A stretch of 64,000 nucleotides of DNA from Xylophilus ampelinus (lineage in GTDB: Bacteria > Pseudomonadota > Gammaproteobacteria > Burkholderiales > Burkholderiaceae_C), in the NCBI RefSeq assembly GCF_003217575.1, contig NZ_QJTC01000017.1, forward strand, positions 24,298 through 88,297. Reading direction: 5' to 3'. The position numbers were made by a program, and so were the translations under genes. Shown piece after piece: positions 54,601 through 63,970 of the stretch (its first letter is position 1; every line of letters begins with the position of its first letter). The notes under the pieces are model-generated. The model had not been told where the DNA came from and made no database searches. It saw nothing but the letters and a program-made list of their open reading frames with translations.

Positions 54601-55239
54601 TCACTGTGCCGATGGCACGGACACGCCACCGGCGGCAGGAACTCCGGGGCTGAATGTGCGACCGTTTGCAGGCGGCACCAGAACGGTACGCGCTCCCCCT
54701 TGCCCGAACGCTGCTGAGCCGGTCACACCTGGCTTCGCGCTTTGCAGGCGCATGACGCGGGTTTCTGCACCCCGGCTGAAAGTGACGTCGCGGTCTGCCA
54801 CTGCGGCAACCTTCCAGGCGCCGATGGAGTCGTTGACCAGAACGCGGCGAGGCTTTCCTCCGACGTCTGCAATGATGCCATTGCGGCCCGCGGTAGAAAA
54901 AACGCCGTAGATGCGGAGCGAATCGAGAGGATCGGGCGGCGCAGTCGCAGCGGCCGCGGGTTCGGCAGCCTTGACCGGCGCCGGGCGGCGCGTAGTAGCG
55001 AACAAGGGCCTCTCGAGAATAGACGCGAACTGGCTGGCGTCGGTCGACGGACGCGAATTCAACAAAGAGCTGCCTTCGGCCGTGAAATCAGGCACGATCG
55101 GCTGCGGGGCAGACCATCGCAAGGCACCCCTGGGCACCAGCCACAACATCGCCAGCACGAGGGCCAAGGCAGCGGGCAGCATCCGCACGGCGCGGGGGGC
55201 CATCGCACGCAAGGCCGCAGTTGGATTTTTCCCGATCAT
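54601..55239 (-). CDS. Type II secretion GspC/GspN-like inner-membrane protein
   Basis: 212 residues with one membrane segment (MLPAALALVLAMLWLVP, near 19-35) and a periplasmic part. The homology-region sequence FASILERPLFATTRRP near residues 70-85 and LDSLRIYGVFSTAGRNGIIADV near 103-124 match the HR domain of GspC, which touches the secretin. VLVNDSIGAWKVAAVADRDV continues that beta fold. There is no PDZ domain, as in short GspC/GspN variants of beta-proteobacteria. Its 3' end lies about 170 bp before the preferred gspD start, and its start overlaps the gspM-like stop by 4 bp. The symbol is left open because GspC and GspN naming overlaps in this group. Confidence 0.85.
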   Translation of the reverse strand: MIGKNPTAALRAMAPRAVRMLPAALALVLAMLWLVPRGALRWSAPQPIVPDFTAEGSSLLNSRPSTDASQFASILERPLFATTRRPAPVKAAEPAAAATAPPDPLDSLRIYGVFSTAGRNGIIADVGGKPRRVLVNDSIGAWKVAAVADRDVTFSRGAETRVMRLQSAKPGVTGSAAFGQGGARTVLVPPANGRTFSPGVPAAGGVSVPSAQ

Positions 55240-55781
55240 GACCGAGCCCGCAGAACGGAGAAGGAAAATTGCACGGTCAAGCGTGTGGCATCGGGACGGA
55301 TGTAGCTGCTGCCTTGGATGGTCATTCGATCGATCAGGATCGCGGGCGTCTGGCCGGCGATGCCGATCAATGCGGTTTGCAACGCCCGCAATTCGCCTTC
55401 GGCCCGCACGCTGACCGGCACACGCTCCATGTCGCCATCGGCTTTGGGCGGCAGGACCTGGCTGCTGACGATATCCAGCTTTGCGTCGGTAAATACCGCA
55501 CGGATTTTTTGCTGCGCATCATTGCCAGCCTGACTCGCGTCCTGCGTGCCGGCATAGGTGAACTCGGCCACGGCGGCACGCGCCGCAGCGTCTGCTGCCT
55601 CCAGTCTGGGACGCGAGGCCTCCAGGCCCAGTAAACGGGCATAGCGCGGCTCCAGGGATTCGAGTCGTGCCGCCACCGCGGAGTGAAAGGTCCAAACGTA
55701 GGAAATGCCCAGTGCAAGCAGCACCAGCAGCAGCAGCCCCAAAATGGCAAGGGCCGCACGGTCTTGGCGACGAAGGTACAA
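55236..55781 (-). CDS. gspM: Type II secretion GspM-like protein
   Basis: 181 residues. A single N-terminal membrane helix (ALAILGLLLLVLLALGISYV, near 9-28) is followed by a coiled-coil-like segment (VAARLESLEPRYARLLGLEA) and a C-terminal ferredoxin-like domain with VSSQVLPPKADGDMERVPVSV and LIDRMTIQGSS. This is the GspMb/PilO-like type rather than the classical GspM. It binds GspL in the inner-membrane platform. It lies 12 bp after the gspL-like gene and overlaps the gspC-like gene by 4 bp, so it belongs to the same operon. Confidence 0.85.
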   Translation of the reverse strand: MYLRRQDRAALAILGLLLLVLLALGISYVWTFHSAVAARLESLEPRYARLLGLEASRPRLEAADAAARAAVAEFTYAGTQDASQAGNDAQQKIRAVFTDAKLDIVSSQVLPPKADGDMERVPVSVRAEGELRALQTALIGIAGQTPAILIDRMTIQGSSYIRPDATRLTVQFSFSVLRARS

Positions 55782-55793
55782 AAGCTTCCCCAG

Positions 55794-57170
55794 TTATGGT
55801 GCGGGATTGGGCGCTGGCGGCGGAGCCCCTCTGCCACCGATCGAAGCACGCCCCAAAGGATCGGGGGGAGGCGCAGACCCGTCGGCGCTCGGGGCCGGTG
55901 GAGGGCCGACAGGCGCAGGCGTCTGTTCTGCAGGGGCCAATCGCGAATACAGAGAAGCCGGCGGAGCAGCCGGCGATGGGACCGCCATGACCGTCGGTGC
56001 CTTCGGATAGATGACTTCCGCGTTGTCGGTAGGGGCCAATTGCGGCAGTCCCGAGGAGGCTGCGGCAGCAGCGGGGTTCGTTTCCGATACAGCCGATCTG
56101 GTGGAAGCTGCGCGCTCCGGCAAACCCGCGATCTCAAGTTGGAACTCGATGCCGAACGACTCCTTGGCAGCACCGGTTTGACGGGTAGCCGCCTGCGTTG
56201 CCTTGAGATTCATAACGCCTGCCGTCGAGGCCAAGCGCGTCATCAGCGCGGCAGCGTTGTCGGTAGACCCCGTGACAGACACTTTGGTGCCATCGATCTG
56301 CACCGTCTGGACGAACGTATCGTCTTGGAATGCATCCGTAAGCAATTTCAGCACTTTCAACGGTGCGGCGCTTTCCCCTACCGCGATGGCAACACCCTTG
56401 AGCCTATCGGTCGATCGAACATACCGCTCGCGCAAGGCCACCACCGGCCGCGTGCGCTGTTGCACCTCGGCAAATGCAGCATCTGCTTGTCGGGCGCGCA
56501 GCCAGAGTTGGACCGACGGCGTAAGCACCAATACCACCAGCAATGCTGCGCTGAGGGCGAGCAGGCCGTAAACACGACGTTGCTTTCGCACACCGTCCTG
56601 GAGCCGAGCCCCTTCCCCGAAGCCTTGAAGCACGATCGGACGCCCGGTCTGGACATGCGTGGGCATGACCCAGGCTTCCAAGCTCTCAGGTTCGCATCCA
56701 GACGTGTTGGCAGCGGCTGCTTTAATCGTCCGGGTGACATGGTTCCGCGAAGCCAGCGCTACGTCGATATGCAGGCGTCCAGGTCCCTGGGGCTGCATGC
56801 ACCAACCCCAAACCAGATTGGTAGCGGCGAAAGGGCTGATGCTCTGCACTTCCAGCAACAGTGCTTCCGATATCTGGGCGAGCGGCATTGCCGGCAACGA
56901 GGACGTATGCCGCAGCACATAGGCGTCGGGTATTTCAACGGCGCTGAAGCTCGGCCTCACGCCGGTTTTGTCCGTAGTCTGCGCCACTGGCCGGCCGTCT
57001 TGCCAAAAGTCCACCGTGCCGTCAGCCCGCAACACCTGTACGAGCGGCGCAGCGGACATCCACGTAAAGGGAGGGCCGCGCAGTAGACTGCCCACGACAG
57101 AGGCCAGGCCCTGCATGCCAGAGCCGAGGTCCAGCCCGAATAGTTTGAAATCTTGAGAGAGACGCGTCAT
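55794..57170 (-). CDS. gspL: Type II secretion GspL-like protein
   Basis: 458 residues. An actin-like cytoplasmic part is followed by a membrane helix (YGLLALSAALLVVLVLTPSV, near 206-225) and a PilN-like periplasmic domain (VLKLLTDAFQDDTFVQTVQI, VSVTGSTDNAAALMTRLAS). GspL recruits the GspE ATPase to the membrane platform. The C-terminal about 110 residues are Pro/Ala-rich and low in complexity, an addition not needed for the family fold. It is 6 bp downstream of gspK. Confidence 0.86.
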   Translation of the reverse strand: MTRLSQDFKLFGLDLGSGMQGLASVVGSLLRGPPFTWMSAAPLVQVLRADGTVDFWQDGRPVAQTTDKTGVRPSFSAVEIPDAYVLRHTSSLPAMPLAQISEALLLEVQSISPFAATNLVWGWCMQPQGPGRLHIDVALASRNHVTRTIKAAAANTSGCEPESLEAWVMPTHVQTGRPIVLQGFGEGARLQDGVRKQRRVYGLLALSAALLVVLVLTPSVQLWLRARQADAAFAEVQQRTRPVVALRERYVRSTDRLKGVAIAVGESAAPLKVLKLLTDAFQDDTFVQTVQIDGTKVSVTGSTDNAAALMTRLASTAGVMNLKATQAATRQTGAAKESFGIEFQLEIAGLPERAASTRSAVSETNPAAAAASSGLPQLAPTDNAEVIYPKAPTVMAVPSPAAPPASLYSRLAPAEQTPAPVGPPPAPSADGSAPPPDPLGRASIGGRGAPPPAPNPAP

Positions 57171-57176
57171 GGCCGT

Positions 57177-58034
57177 TCAGTTGCGCAACACTGCAACAGC
57201 GCTGTCGCTCTGCAGGATGCGCCATGGAATTTCGCTCTGCGGTGTCATCTGAAAATTGACATCCTGGGAAAAGCGCATGCTGGCTCCGTCAGGAAGCGGC
57301 ACGCTTGCAATGAGGCGGTAGGCACGGGAGGTGGAGGCACCTACGAACGAGGCTTCGAGCTGCGTCAGATCGATGCCGACCTGCTTTGCGTCGCGTGCAG
57401 CCGCGATACGCGCTGCAACGGCCACATTGCCTTTTGCTAGAACCACCAGCACCCCATCCGGCGCACTCAAAGGATTGACCTTTCCACCGCTAGACTGCCC
57501 GGCTGCTATCAGCGGGGCGATCCTAGCATAGACCTCGTACGGAAATCCTGGCACCAACATCAGGTCTTCAGGTGCCTCCAGACCCAGCGGCCGACCACCG
57601 GCATCGCGCTGCAAACGCCAGCGCACGACCGTCTGCGCAGCCGCTTCGGCCACCTGCGGTGCCATGCCGCCGGCAACCGAAAAGAGCGCCTGCAACAGAT
57701 CGGGCGCGGCACTGTTGACGTCGATCAATCCGTTGAACGGCAATATCTGGACCTGTATGTCCACCCCGCGAAACGACAGCAGAACTGACGCCTTTTGCGT
57801 GACGCCGTTGGGTTGCGCAGCCATTTGCTGCAATGCCAAATTGATAGCGGCTTCCGCGACCGCGCGCCCTTCCACCAGCTGACGAGCCCCACTGGCCGCA
57901 CGCACCTCCTGCCGCACCGACGCGGTCATACCGGTCAACATCAAGCTGAGTGCGGCCGTGATCCAAAGTACCGCAACCAGCGCCATGCCAGCCACCGGCT
58001 TCCCGCGCCCCGTGGATACCGTCGCGCGCGCCAT
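57177..58034 (-). CDS. gspK: Type II secretion minor pseudopilin GspK
   Basis: 285 residues from the ATG at 58034, which overlaps the gspJ stop (ATGA). The prepilin-like leader VSTGRGKPVAGMALVAVLWI lacks Glu at position 5 of the mature part, as is usual for GspK. The large globular domain has INLALQQMAAQPNG, the helix-loop IDVNSAAPDLLQALFSVAGG, and LGLEAPEDLMLVPGFPYEVYARIAPLI, all typical of GspK. It caps the pseudopilus tip with GspI and GspJ and needs the prepilin peptidase GspO, which is not encoded in this window. Confidence 0.93.
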   Translation of the reverse strand: MARATVSTGRGKPVAGMALVAVLWITAALSLMLTGMTASVRQEVRAASGARQLVEGRAVAEAAINLALQQMAAQPNGVTQKASVLLSFRGVDIQVQILPFNGLIDVNSAAPDLLQALFSVAGGMAPQVAEAAAQTVVRWRLQRDAGGRPLGLEAPEDLMLVPGFPYEVYARIAPLIAAGQSSGGKVNPLSAPDGVLVVLAKGNVAVAARIAAARDAKQVGIDLTQLEASFVGASTSRAYRLIASVPLPDGASMRFSQDVNFQMTPQSEIPWRILQSDSAVAVLRN

Positions 58035-58705
58035 CACGACGTCGAGCCGCCGACGACGGCGCCCCCACCGAGCGTGTGGCCACCGAACTGTCGCATAGGA
58101 AGCACCAGGTCGGGCCATGCGGACAACGCGGTCACGACGCGAATATTGACCCGGTCCGGCAACCGGTCAGGGATCGGCCACACCGCCCCCCACTGGCGCG
58201 GCTCCGTCTGGTCATCCTCGTAGGAAATGGAGAACGCTGTCACATCATCGGTGAGTACCCTCGAGTCGGCGGCGGACCAGTCGGGAAAGCCCTGGACGTC
58301 CCGCCAAGGTGCGAAGCGAATCACGAGCGCCATTCGCCCTTCACGGGGCTCGGCAGCCAAGCGAAAAAAGTAACGACCGCCGGCCCCGTACCGCGGCGGC
58401 ATGACACCTACCCACGCCATCGCTGCAGCACCGCCCTGAAAAAGAAACGCGTTCTGACCCTGCCCTTGAGCGGCCAAAGTCTTCTGCGACCAGATGCGAC
58501 CGACGGCGCTCTTGAGAAATCCGCTAGCGGTACGGAAATCGTCCAGACGGGCACGCCGGTCCGAGACACGGTCGTCTGTCTGCACCATGCCACGCAGCGC
58601 GCCCCCCAGGGCCAACATGACCAACGCCAGCAAGGTGATCGACACCAAAATCTCAACGAGCGTAAAGCCTCGTGCATGCCTATGCCATACCTGCGCGCGA
58701 CTCAT
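58034..58705 (-). CDS. gspJ: Type II secretion minor pseudopilin GspJ
   Basis: 223 residues from the ATG at 58705 (MSRAQVWHRHARG), overlapping the gspI stop by 4 bp. The prepilin cleavage site is G followed by FTLVEILVSITLLALVMLAL with Glu5. The body includes LDDFRTASGFLKSAVGRIW, GVMPPRYGAGGRYFFRLAA and VTAFSISYEDDQTEPRQWG. It is part of the pseudopilus tip complex. The frame is open upstream of the chosen start but runs through gspI in another frame. Confidence 0.93.
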   Translation of the reverse strand: MSRAQVWHRHARGFTLVEILVSITLLALVMLALGGALRGMVQTDDRVSDRRARLDDFRTASGFLKSAVGRIWSQKTLAAQGQGQNAFLFQGGAAAMAWVGVMPPRYGAGGRYFFRLAAEPREGRMALVIRFAPWRDVQGFPDWSAADSRVLTDDVTAFSISYEDDQTEPRQWGAVWPIPDRLPDRVNIRVVTALSAWPDLVLPMRQFGGHTLGGGAVVGGSTS

Positions 58706-59115
58706 GGCTGACGTCCTCCTGGCAAAGGCCGGGCCTGGGGGCGCAGCGTCAGCAGATCGTAGCGTTTGACGGTCGTGCTCTCCGACCAGAATACCGCGAC
58801 CGACACCTCGTGAAGCGGCGGAACATTGGGCCCGGTTACCTGGGTGGGAAAGGGTGCGCTGCGCACCTCCCACCGGTAGCCGGCGGAATCGCCTTGTCCA
58901 CTCCAGCCAGAGGCAGGAACCGTATCACGCAGATTCAGCACCGATTCAGCCAGCAGTGCAGCATGCTGGTAGTGCTCCAGTTCGCCGGCATTGCGCGCAG
59001 TGCCACCGTTCACCCTGTAGATCATCGCGAGAGAGAACGCCATGATGGTGAATGCGACCAGCATCTCCAACAGGGAGAAGCCTCGCTGATCCGCAGCTGG
59101 CATCACAGCTTTCAC
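58702..59115 (-). CDS. gspI: Type II secretion minor pseudopilin GspI
   Basis: 137 residues. The prepilin site is RG followed by FSLLEMLVAFTIMAFSLAMI, with Glu5. GELEHYQHAALLAESVLNLR and AGYRWEVRSAPFP match the GspI body. The start may be at 59115 or at the second Met (59103). It overlaps gspH by 4 bp at the 5' end and gspJ by 4 bp at the 3' end. It nucleates the pseudopilus tip with GspJ and GspK. Confidence 0.92.
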   Translation of the reverse strand: MKAVMPAADQRGFSLLEMLVAFTIMAFSLAMIYRVNGGTARNAGELEHYQHAALLAESVLNLRDTVPASGWSGQGDSAGYRWEVRSAPFPTQVTGPNVPPLHEVSVAVFWSESTTVKRYDLLTLRPQARPLPGGRQP

Positions 59116-59561
59116 GGCGACAACGGTTCTTGCTCGACACGCCCCGTAAGCCAGTCGACCCGAACTCGCACGCCACTACCCGACGAGCGCAGCAAATCGA
59201 AGCTACCGCCGCTGGCGCCGCCGCCAGGAAGAAAGCGAATCGAGGCCACGGAATCTGCCTGCAACTCCTGATCGGCAACCGAGGCGTGCAAGGTCAGCTG
59301 CCGTGCCAATGCATGTTGAGCACTGCCGTCTATGCCATAGGTACGCCGCCGCAGATCGACACTGAAGCGCGTTTCGCGTCCTTCGGACATGGCCCGCCAG
59401 CGCGCCTGACGCATGCCGGCTACCAACGACCTCAAGGTGTCGCGGTATTCACTAGATTCACGCAGACTCTGAAACGCCAACGGTGCGAGGCCGACGATCA
59501 GCGCACCGATCGCGAAAACAACCAGCAGCTCCACGAGGGTGAACCCTCGCTGCCTGTTCAT
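59112..59561 (-). CDS. gspH: Type II secretion minor pseudopilin GspH
   Basis: 149 residues. The leader is very short (MNRQRG), followed by FTLVELLVVFAIGALIVGLA. The body has LVAGMRQARWRAMSEGRETRFSVDLRRR, the usual GspH helix-strand pair, and a C-terminal Gly/Ser-rich strand region (SGSGVRVRVDWLTG). It lies 9 bp after the gspG stop. The leader peptide would be removed by GspO (not in this window). Confidence 0.92.
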   Translation of the reverse strand: MNRQRGFTLVELLVVFAIGALIVGLAPLAFQSLRESSEYRDTLRSLVAGMRQARWRAMSEGRETRFSVDLRRRTYGIDGSAQHALARQLTLHASVADQELQADSVASIRFLPGGGASGGSFDLLRSSGSGVRVRVDWLTGRVEQEPLSP

Positions 59562-59570
59562 GCCGTATGA

Positions 59571-60014
59571 CTACTGGCGATTGCGGATGTCGGCATTTTC
59601 GCCATCGCCACCCGGCGCACCGTCGGCGCCGAAAGAGATGATGTCGATCCCGCCATTCGCACCAGGGTTGGCGTACTTGTAAGGGTGACCCCATGGATCC
59701 GAAGGCATACCGCCCTTCAGGTAGGGCCCCGCCCAGCCGTTCGCAGAACCCGGCTTGGTAACCAATGCGTTGAGGCCTTCGTCGTTGCCTGGATAGCGGC
59801 CGACATCGAGCTTGAACAAGTCCAAGCCCTTCTCTATATCCGAAATCTGTACCGCAGCCGTCTTGGATTTGGCACCACCCAGCATGCCCAACACGCGAGG
59901 ACCTACCAAGCCCGCGAGCATCGTCAAAATGGCGAGCACCACCAAAAGTTCGATCAAGGTGAAGCCTGAGACCAACGACTTACGCTGGCTTCCGCCCTTG
60001 GAGAATCGCACCAT
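59571..60014 (-). CDS. gspG: Type II secretion major pseudopilin GspG
   Basis: 147 residues. Leader ending VSG, then FTLIELLVVLAILTMLAGLV with Glu5. The GspG calcium-site and C-terminal signatures are clear: LDVGRYPGNDEGLNALVTKP, YLKGGMPSDPWGHPYKYANPG and DIISFGADGAPGGDGENADI. It builds the pseudopilus that pushes substrates through GspD. It lies 25 bp downstream of gspF. Confidence 0.97.
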   Translation of the reverse strand: MVRFSKGGSQRKSLVSGFTLIELLVVLAILTMLAGLVGPRVLGMLGGAKSKTAAVQISDIEKGLDLFKLDVGRYPGNDEGLNALVTKPGSANGWAGPYLKGGMPSDPWGHPYKYANPGANGGIDIISFGADGAPGGDGENADIRNRQ

Positions 60015-60039
60015 TACCTATTCCTTTTTTGGACGCGGA

Positions 60040-61290
60040 TCATACCGCGAGGTCATTGATAGAGAGGATGCCCAGCAGGATCGACACGATGATCGTGGCG
60101 ATCAAGAAGCCGAGGATCAAAATAAGCGCGGGCTCCAGCAACGTCAAAGCCCGCTTTATGCCGGTCTCCACGTCGCGATTCAGGATGTTCGCCAGTTCCA
60201 GCATCATCGCGCCGATACGTCCGGTCTCTTCACCGACACGAATCAGGTTGATCGCGAGCGGTTCGAAGATACGCGTGGCGGCTATCGCATCGACCACCTT
60301 GCCGCCGTCCTTGACGATAGGCGACACCGGTGCCAACGCATTCCGAAGGATGGTGTTGCCGACCGTGTCGGTGGCGATGTGCAAGGCTGCCAACATTGGA
60401 ACGCCGTTGCCCAGCAGAGTTCCGAGCGAACGCGAGAACAGTGTCAGCTCATATTTCAGGAGCAGGGGGCCCAACACCGGCATATGCAATAGCCGCGACT
60501 GAAACAAGTTCCGACCTTTCGGCGACTTGAGCCAGCGGGCCAGCATCCAGCCGGCCAATGCACCTGCCCCCAAAAATACGAGCCCGTACTCCTTGAAGCC
60601 GTGGCCCAGCATCATGACGATACGGGTCGGCATCGGCAGCGCATCGCCCATGTCCGTGAAAAGCTTCTCGAACTGCGGCACGACGAAGCCCAACATGACG
60701 ATGAGTGACAACACGGCCACGGTCAACAATATGGCCGGGTAGATCGTGGCCGATACCACGTTCTCGCGCAGTGCGCGTAGCCGCTCCATATGCTCCACTA
60801 GCCGCGCGAGTACCGCAGCCAACTGACCACTCGCTTCCCCGGAACGCAGCATGTTGATGTAGAAATCGCCGAAGATATCTCCATGGCGCGCCAACGCCTT
60901 GCTCAGGGGGCTACCGCTTTTGACATCATCCAAAGTACCTTGCAGCAGCGCCGCGACGGACGGCTTGTGGCTCATGTCGATCAACACGCGAAGCGCGTTG
61001 TCGAGCGCAAGCCCCGCGCGCAGCATGATCGCTAACTCGGACGTCAGCGCCATCACGTCGGCCTGTGTCACTGGCCCGCGGACCGCGCGTGGTTTGCGGC
61101 CGATGGCACCCTTGAATGCCGCATGAGCGACGCCTGTCACAGCGCTGCCCTCTGCTGCACTGTCGATGCGCAGGGGCGTCAGACCCCGCGCGCGAAGTTG
61201 CTTCATCACCAGTGCCGACGTTTCCGCACTGGTATGGCCCTCTACGATCTGTCCACCGGCTTGGGCAGCACGCCATGCGAAATCAGGCAT
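60040..61290 (-). CDS. gspF: Type II secretion inner-membrane protein GspF
   Basis: 416 residues, complete. It opens MPDFAWRAAQAGGQIVEGHT. Two T2SSF domains lie near residues 80-205 and 280-405 (ELAIMLRAGLALDNALRVLI, GEASGQLAAVLARLVEHMER, and LGTLLGNGVPMLAALHIATD, VGEETGRIGAMMLELANILN). Membrane segments lie near 180-200, 232-250 and 385-407. It overlaps gspE by 8 bp. It is clearly different in sequence from the orphan GspF-like protein at 858-2078. Confidence 0.96.
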   Translation of the reverse strand: MPDFAWRAAQAGGQIVEGHTSAETSALVMKQLRARGLTPLRIDSAAEGSAVTGVAHAAFKGAIGRKPRAVRGPVTQADVMALTSELAIMLRAGLALDNALRVLIDMSHKPSVAALLQGTLDDVKSGSPLSKALARHGDIFGDFYINMLRSGEASGQLAAVLARLVEHMERLRALRENVVSATIYPAILLTVAVLSLIVMLGFVVPQFEKLFTDMGDALPMPTRIVMMLGHGFKEYGLVFLGAGALAGWMLARWLKSPKGRNLFQSRLLHMPVLGPLLLKYELTLFSRSLGTLLGNGVPMLAALHIATDTVGNTILRNALAPVSPIVKDGGKVVDAIAATRIFEPLAINLIRVGEETGRIGAMMLELANILNRDVETGIKRALTLLEPALILILGFLIATIIVSILLGILSINDLAV

Positions 61291-63016
61291 CGCCCTGGTC
61301 CTGGGTGACGCGCATCAGTTCGTCCAAGCTGGTGAGGCCGGCAACGACTTTGCGAAGCCCATCCTGGTACAGCGAAAGCATTCCCGCTTGCGCCGCCAGC
61401 GCATTGAGTTGGCCGGCGTCCTTGCCTTCGATGATGGCGCGTCGCATCGGCTCGTCGAGGGACAGGAGTTCGTGGATACCGGTACGACCCTGGTAACCCG
61501 AGTTACGGCAATGCTCGCATCCCCGCGCCTGGTATAGCGTAGTGCTTGCACCGCAAAAACGCGCCAACCCGGATTTTTGCCTGAGCTCCTCGCTCGGCTG
61601 GTAAGGCTCTTTGCAGTGTTTGCACAAGGTCCGGACCAAGCGCTGCGCCAGCACACCGTTGACGGAAGACGTGATGAGGTAGCTTTCGACGCCCATGTCC
61701 TGCATCCGGATCACGGCACCGGCAGCGGTATTGGTATGGAGCGTCGAGAGAACCAAGTGCCCTGTCAGAGCGGATTGCACGGCGATCTGGGCGGTTTCGC
61801 CATCCCGCATTTCGCCGATCATGATGATGTCGGGATCTTGGCGAAGGATGGAGCGCAAAGCACTGCCGAACGTCAAGTTGATCTGCGGATGAACCTGGAT
61901 CTGGTTGATACCCTCCAACTGGTACTCGACCGGGTCTTCCACAGTGATGATCTTCTGCGTTTCGGAATCGAGCTTGGACAGCGCGGCGTACAGCGTCGTG
62001 GTTTTGCCCGAGCCTGTCGGCCCTGTCACCAGCAGGATTCCGTGCGGTCGCGCCAAGAGCGTATTGAACCGTTCGAGCGTATCGGCCTCGAAACCCATCT
62101 TCTCCAGGCTGAAGCGCACGCTGGCGCGATCCAACACCCGCATGACCACACTTTCGCCGTACACCGTCGGTACGGTCGACACACGAAGATCGAGTTCTCG
62201 GCCCTTTACGCGAGTCTTGATTCTTCCGTCCTGCGGCAGACGGCGCTCCGCGATGTCCAGGTGGGCGAGCAGCTTAACCCGCGAATTGATCGCTGCGCTG
62301 TGCTTGGGCGCCAGCACCTCCGCACCCAGGAGCACACCGTCGACTCGGTAGCGAACATGTAAGCCATCATCGAACGGCTCAAGATGGATATCGGAAGCAC
62401 GCAGGTCGATCACGCGGCCGATGATCGTGTTCACCAGACGGATGACCGGGGCCTCGCTGGCAAGGTCCTTCAGATGCTCGACGAAATCGCCCGAATCACC
62501 ATCGCTCTCGACGGCTCCATCCTCTGCAGCGATCCCGCCGTTCTCCGCAAGGTGAGAAAGCGCCTTCTCGATGTCGCTCTCAATGCCCAGCAATGCTCGG
62601 ATCCGCAAACCCGTTGCAAGGTGCAATGCCTTGACAACGAAGGCATCCTGCGGAACAGCCATCACCACTTCCAGCAGCCCCTCCTCCACTCGGAGGGGAT
62701 AGACGTTGTTGGCAGCGAGAAATTCCGACTGCAAACCGGGTACTTCGGCGGCCACGGAGGGGAAATCGTCTGCTGCGATCAGCGGGATGCGCAATTGTTC
62801 GGAGACTGTCCGCGCTACATCGATCTCGGAAACGAGTCCCAGTCGGACGAGCACGTGCCCCAACAAATTTCCCATCTCCTGTTGCGCCACCAGCGCACGC
62901 TCCAGGTCTCGCAAGCCGAGCTTTCCCGACTGAACCAGCATCTCACCCAATCGCATTGGGCCCGAGACCGCCTGTGCAGGCGCCGCGAGAGGGGCTTCAA
63001 GAATCATGTTGTCCAT
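61283..63016 (-). CDS. gspE: Type II secretion ATPase GspE
   Basis: About 577 residues from the ATG at 63016 (a GTG at 63034 is also in frame). N-terminal N1E-type domain with MRLGEMLVQSGKLGLRDLER. Walker A LLVTGPTGSGKTTTLYAALS near residue 335, Asp box IITVEDPVEYQLEGINQIQV, Walker B DIIMIGEMRDGETAQIAVQS with a His box TGHLVLSTLHTN. The zinc-binding tetracysteine motif is intact: TLCKHCKEPY and GCEHCRNSGYQGRTGIHELL. It powers pseudopilus assembly and is recruited by GspL. It is the first gene of the operon; the promoter should lie in the 70 bp between it and coaX. Confidence 0.97.
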   Translation of the reverse strand: MDNMILEAPLAAPAQAVSGPMRLGEMLVQSGKLGLRDLERALVAQQEMGNLLGHVLVRLGLVSEIDVARTVSEQLRIPLIAADDFPSVAAEVPGLQSEFLAANNVYPLRVEEGLLEVVMAVPQDAFVVKALHLATGLRIRALLGIESDIEKALSHLAENGGIAAEDGAVESDGDSGDFVEHLKDLASEAPVIRLVNTIIGRVIDLRASDIHLEPFDDGLHVRYRVDGVLLGAEVLAPKHSAAINSRVKLLAHLDIAERRLPQDGRIKTRVKGRELDLRVSTVPTVYGESVVMRVLDRASVRFSLEKMGFEADTLERFNTLLARPHGILLVTGPTGSGKTTTLYAALSKLDSETQKIITVEDPVEYQLEGINQIQVHPQINLTFGSALRSILRQDPDIIMIGEMRDGETAQIAVQSALTGHLVLSTLHTNTAAGAVIRMQDMGVESYLITSSVNGVLAQRLVRTLCKHCKEPYQPSEELRQKSGLARFCGASTTLYQARGCEHCRNSGYQGRTGIHELLSLDEPMRRAIIEGKDAGQLNALAAQAGMLSLYQDGLRKVVAGLTSLDELMRVTQDQGDA

Positions 63017-63088
63017 AGTCTGGTGAGTTCGCACTCCGACGAGCGGCCGAAGATCAAGCTGTAATTAGGTGGTCGCGCCACAGGCGTG

Positions 63089-63862
63089 TCATGCCGTCTC
63101 GATCCGGCGCCCCTGCGCCAACGACAACAGTCCCTCGAATATCAGATGATCGACCAACTCGAAAGTTCGGGTCATGCTGGGCGCCATCTTCCATGCTGCG
63201 CCGCCCGTCATGATGCACACCGGCTCTTGCCCACTGTGGCGGCGCAAGTGCTGGATCATGCGCTCAACGGCGCCGGCAATTGCGTACGTTCCACCACTGG
63301 TGAGTGCATCACTTGTATTGGTTGGGAAGATTTGTACTTCGCCCGTGGGCACGTGCAAACCTGCGGTCCCCGACTCCAAAGCTTTGAGCATGATGCCGTG
63401 TCCGGGCAGTATCAACCCGCCGAGAAACCGTCCTGTGTCGTCAACCGCATCAACCGTCACGGCGGTGCCGACCATCACGACAATCAACGGAAGACGATTT
63501 CCGCTCGACAGCACACGCTGCCGCGCACCGATCATGGCGATCCAGCGGTCGACGCCCAATCGCGACGGATGATCGTAACCATTGACTACGCCGACGGCCT
63601 CGGGCTCGGATGCCACCCACCGCGGCTGCACGTCCCACAACTCTAGTTGCTCCTGAACCCGACGTCGGACGCCCTCCCCGGCAACGATGCAACCCAACAC
63701 TTTTTCAGGCGAGGCCAGCTGGGACCATCGTGTTTCGGCAAGAGACTCGATGTTCTCCAGGAACTCAGCGCCGTAGGCCAACAAACGGGCCCCCGGTCGG
63801 GCGCTGGCGTACTGAGCCCATTTGAGCCGCGTGTTGCCGACGTCGATCGCAAAAAAGGTCAT
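63089..63862 (-). CDS. coaX: Type III pantothenate kinase
   Basis: 257 residues from the ATG at 63862 ([20 protein letters not shown]); an upstream ATG at 63925 has no conserved sequence before it. It phosphorylates pantothenate, the first step to coenzyme A, and belongs to the acetate/sugar kinase superfamily. Motifs: [10 protein letters not shown] at residues 7-16 (phosphate loop), [13 protein letters not shown] near 103-115 and [24 protein letters not shown] near 128-151. It does not share the feedback control of the type I enzyme. It is 73 bp upstream of gspE on the same strand but in an unrelated pathway. Confidence 0.95.
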   Translation of the reverse strand: MTFFAIDVGNTRLKWAQYASARPGARLLAYGAEFLENIESLAETRWSQLASPEKVLGCIVAGEGVRRRVQEQLELWDVQPRWVASEPEAVGVVNGYDHPSRLGVDRWIAMIGARQRVLSSGNRLPLIVVMVGTAVTVDAVDDTGRFLGGLILPGHGIMLKALESGTAGLHVPTGEVQIFPTNTSDALTSGGTYAIAGAVERMIQHLRRHSGQEPVCIMTGGAAWKMAPSMTRTFELVDHLIFEGLLSLAQGRRIETA

Positions 63863-63923
63863 AGGCGGATTATCTGGGGGCCTGCCAAATTGCGGGCTGC
63901 ATCTCTGGCTCCCCGCAAAAGGC

Positions 63924-63957
63924 AATGCCCCCGCTCCTTCTGGGAGTCGGGGGCATT
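63924..63957 (-). terminator. Rho-independent terminator of the rRNA operon
   Basis: An inverted repeat AATGCCCCCG-CTCC / GGAG-TCGGGGGCATT with one bulged base encloses a short loop. It lies 13 bp after the 5S rRNA 3' end as read on the minus strand. On that strand the stem is followed by GCCTTTT. The strong GC stem suits the end of a ribosomal RNA operon. Confidence 0.85.
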
Positions 63958-63970
63958 ACGGGCTGTAGGA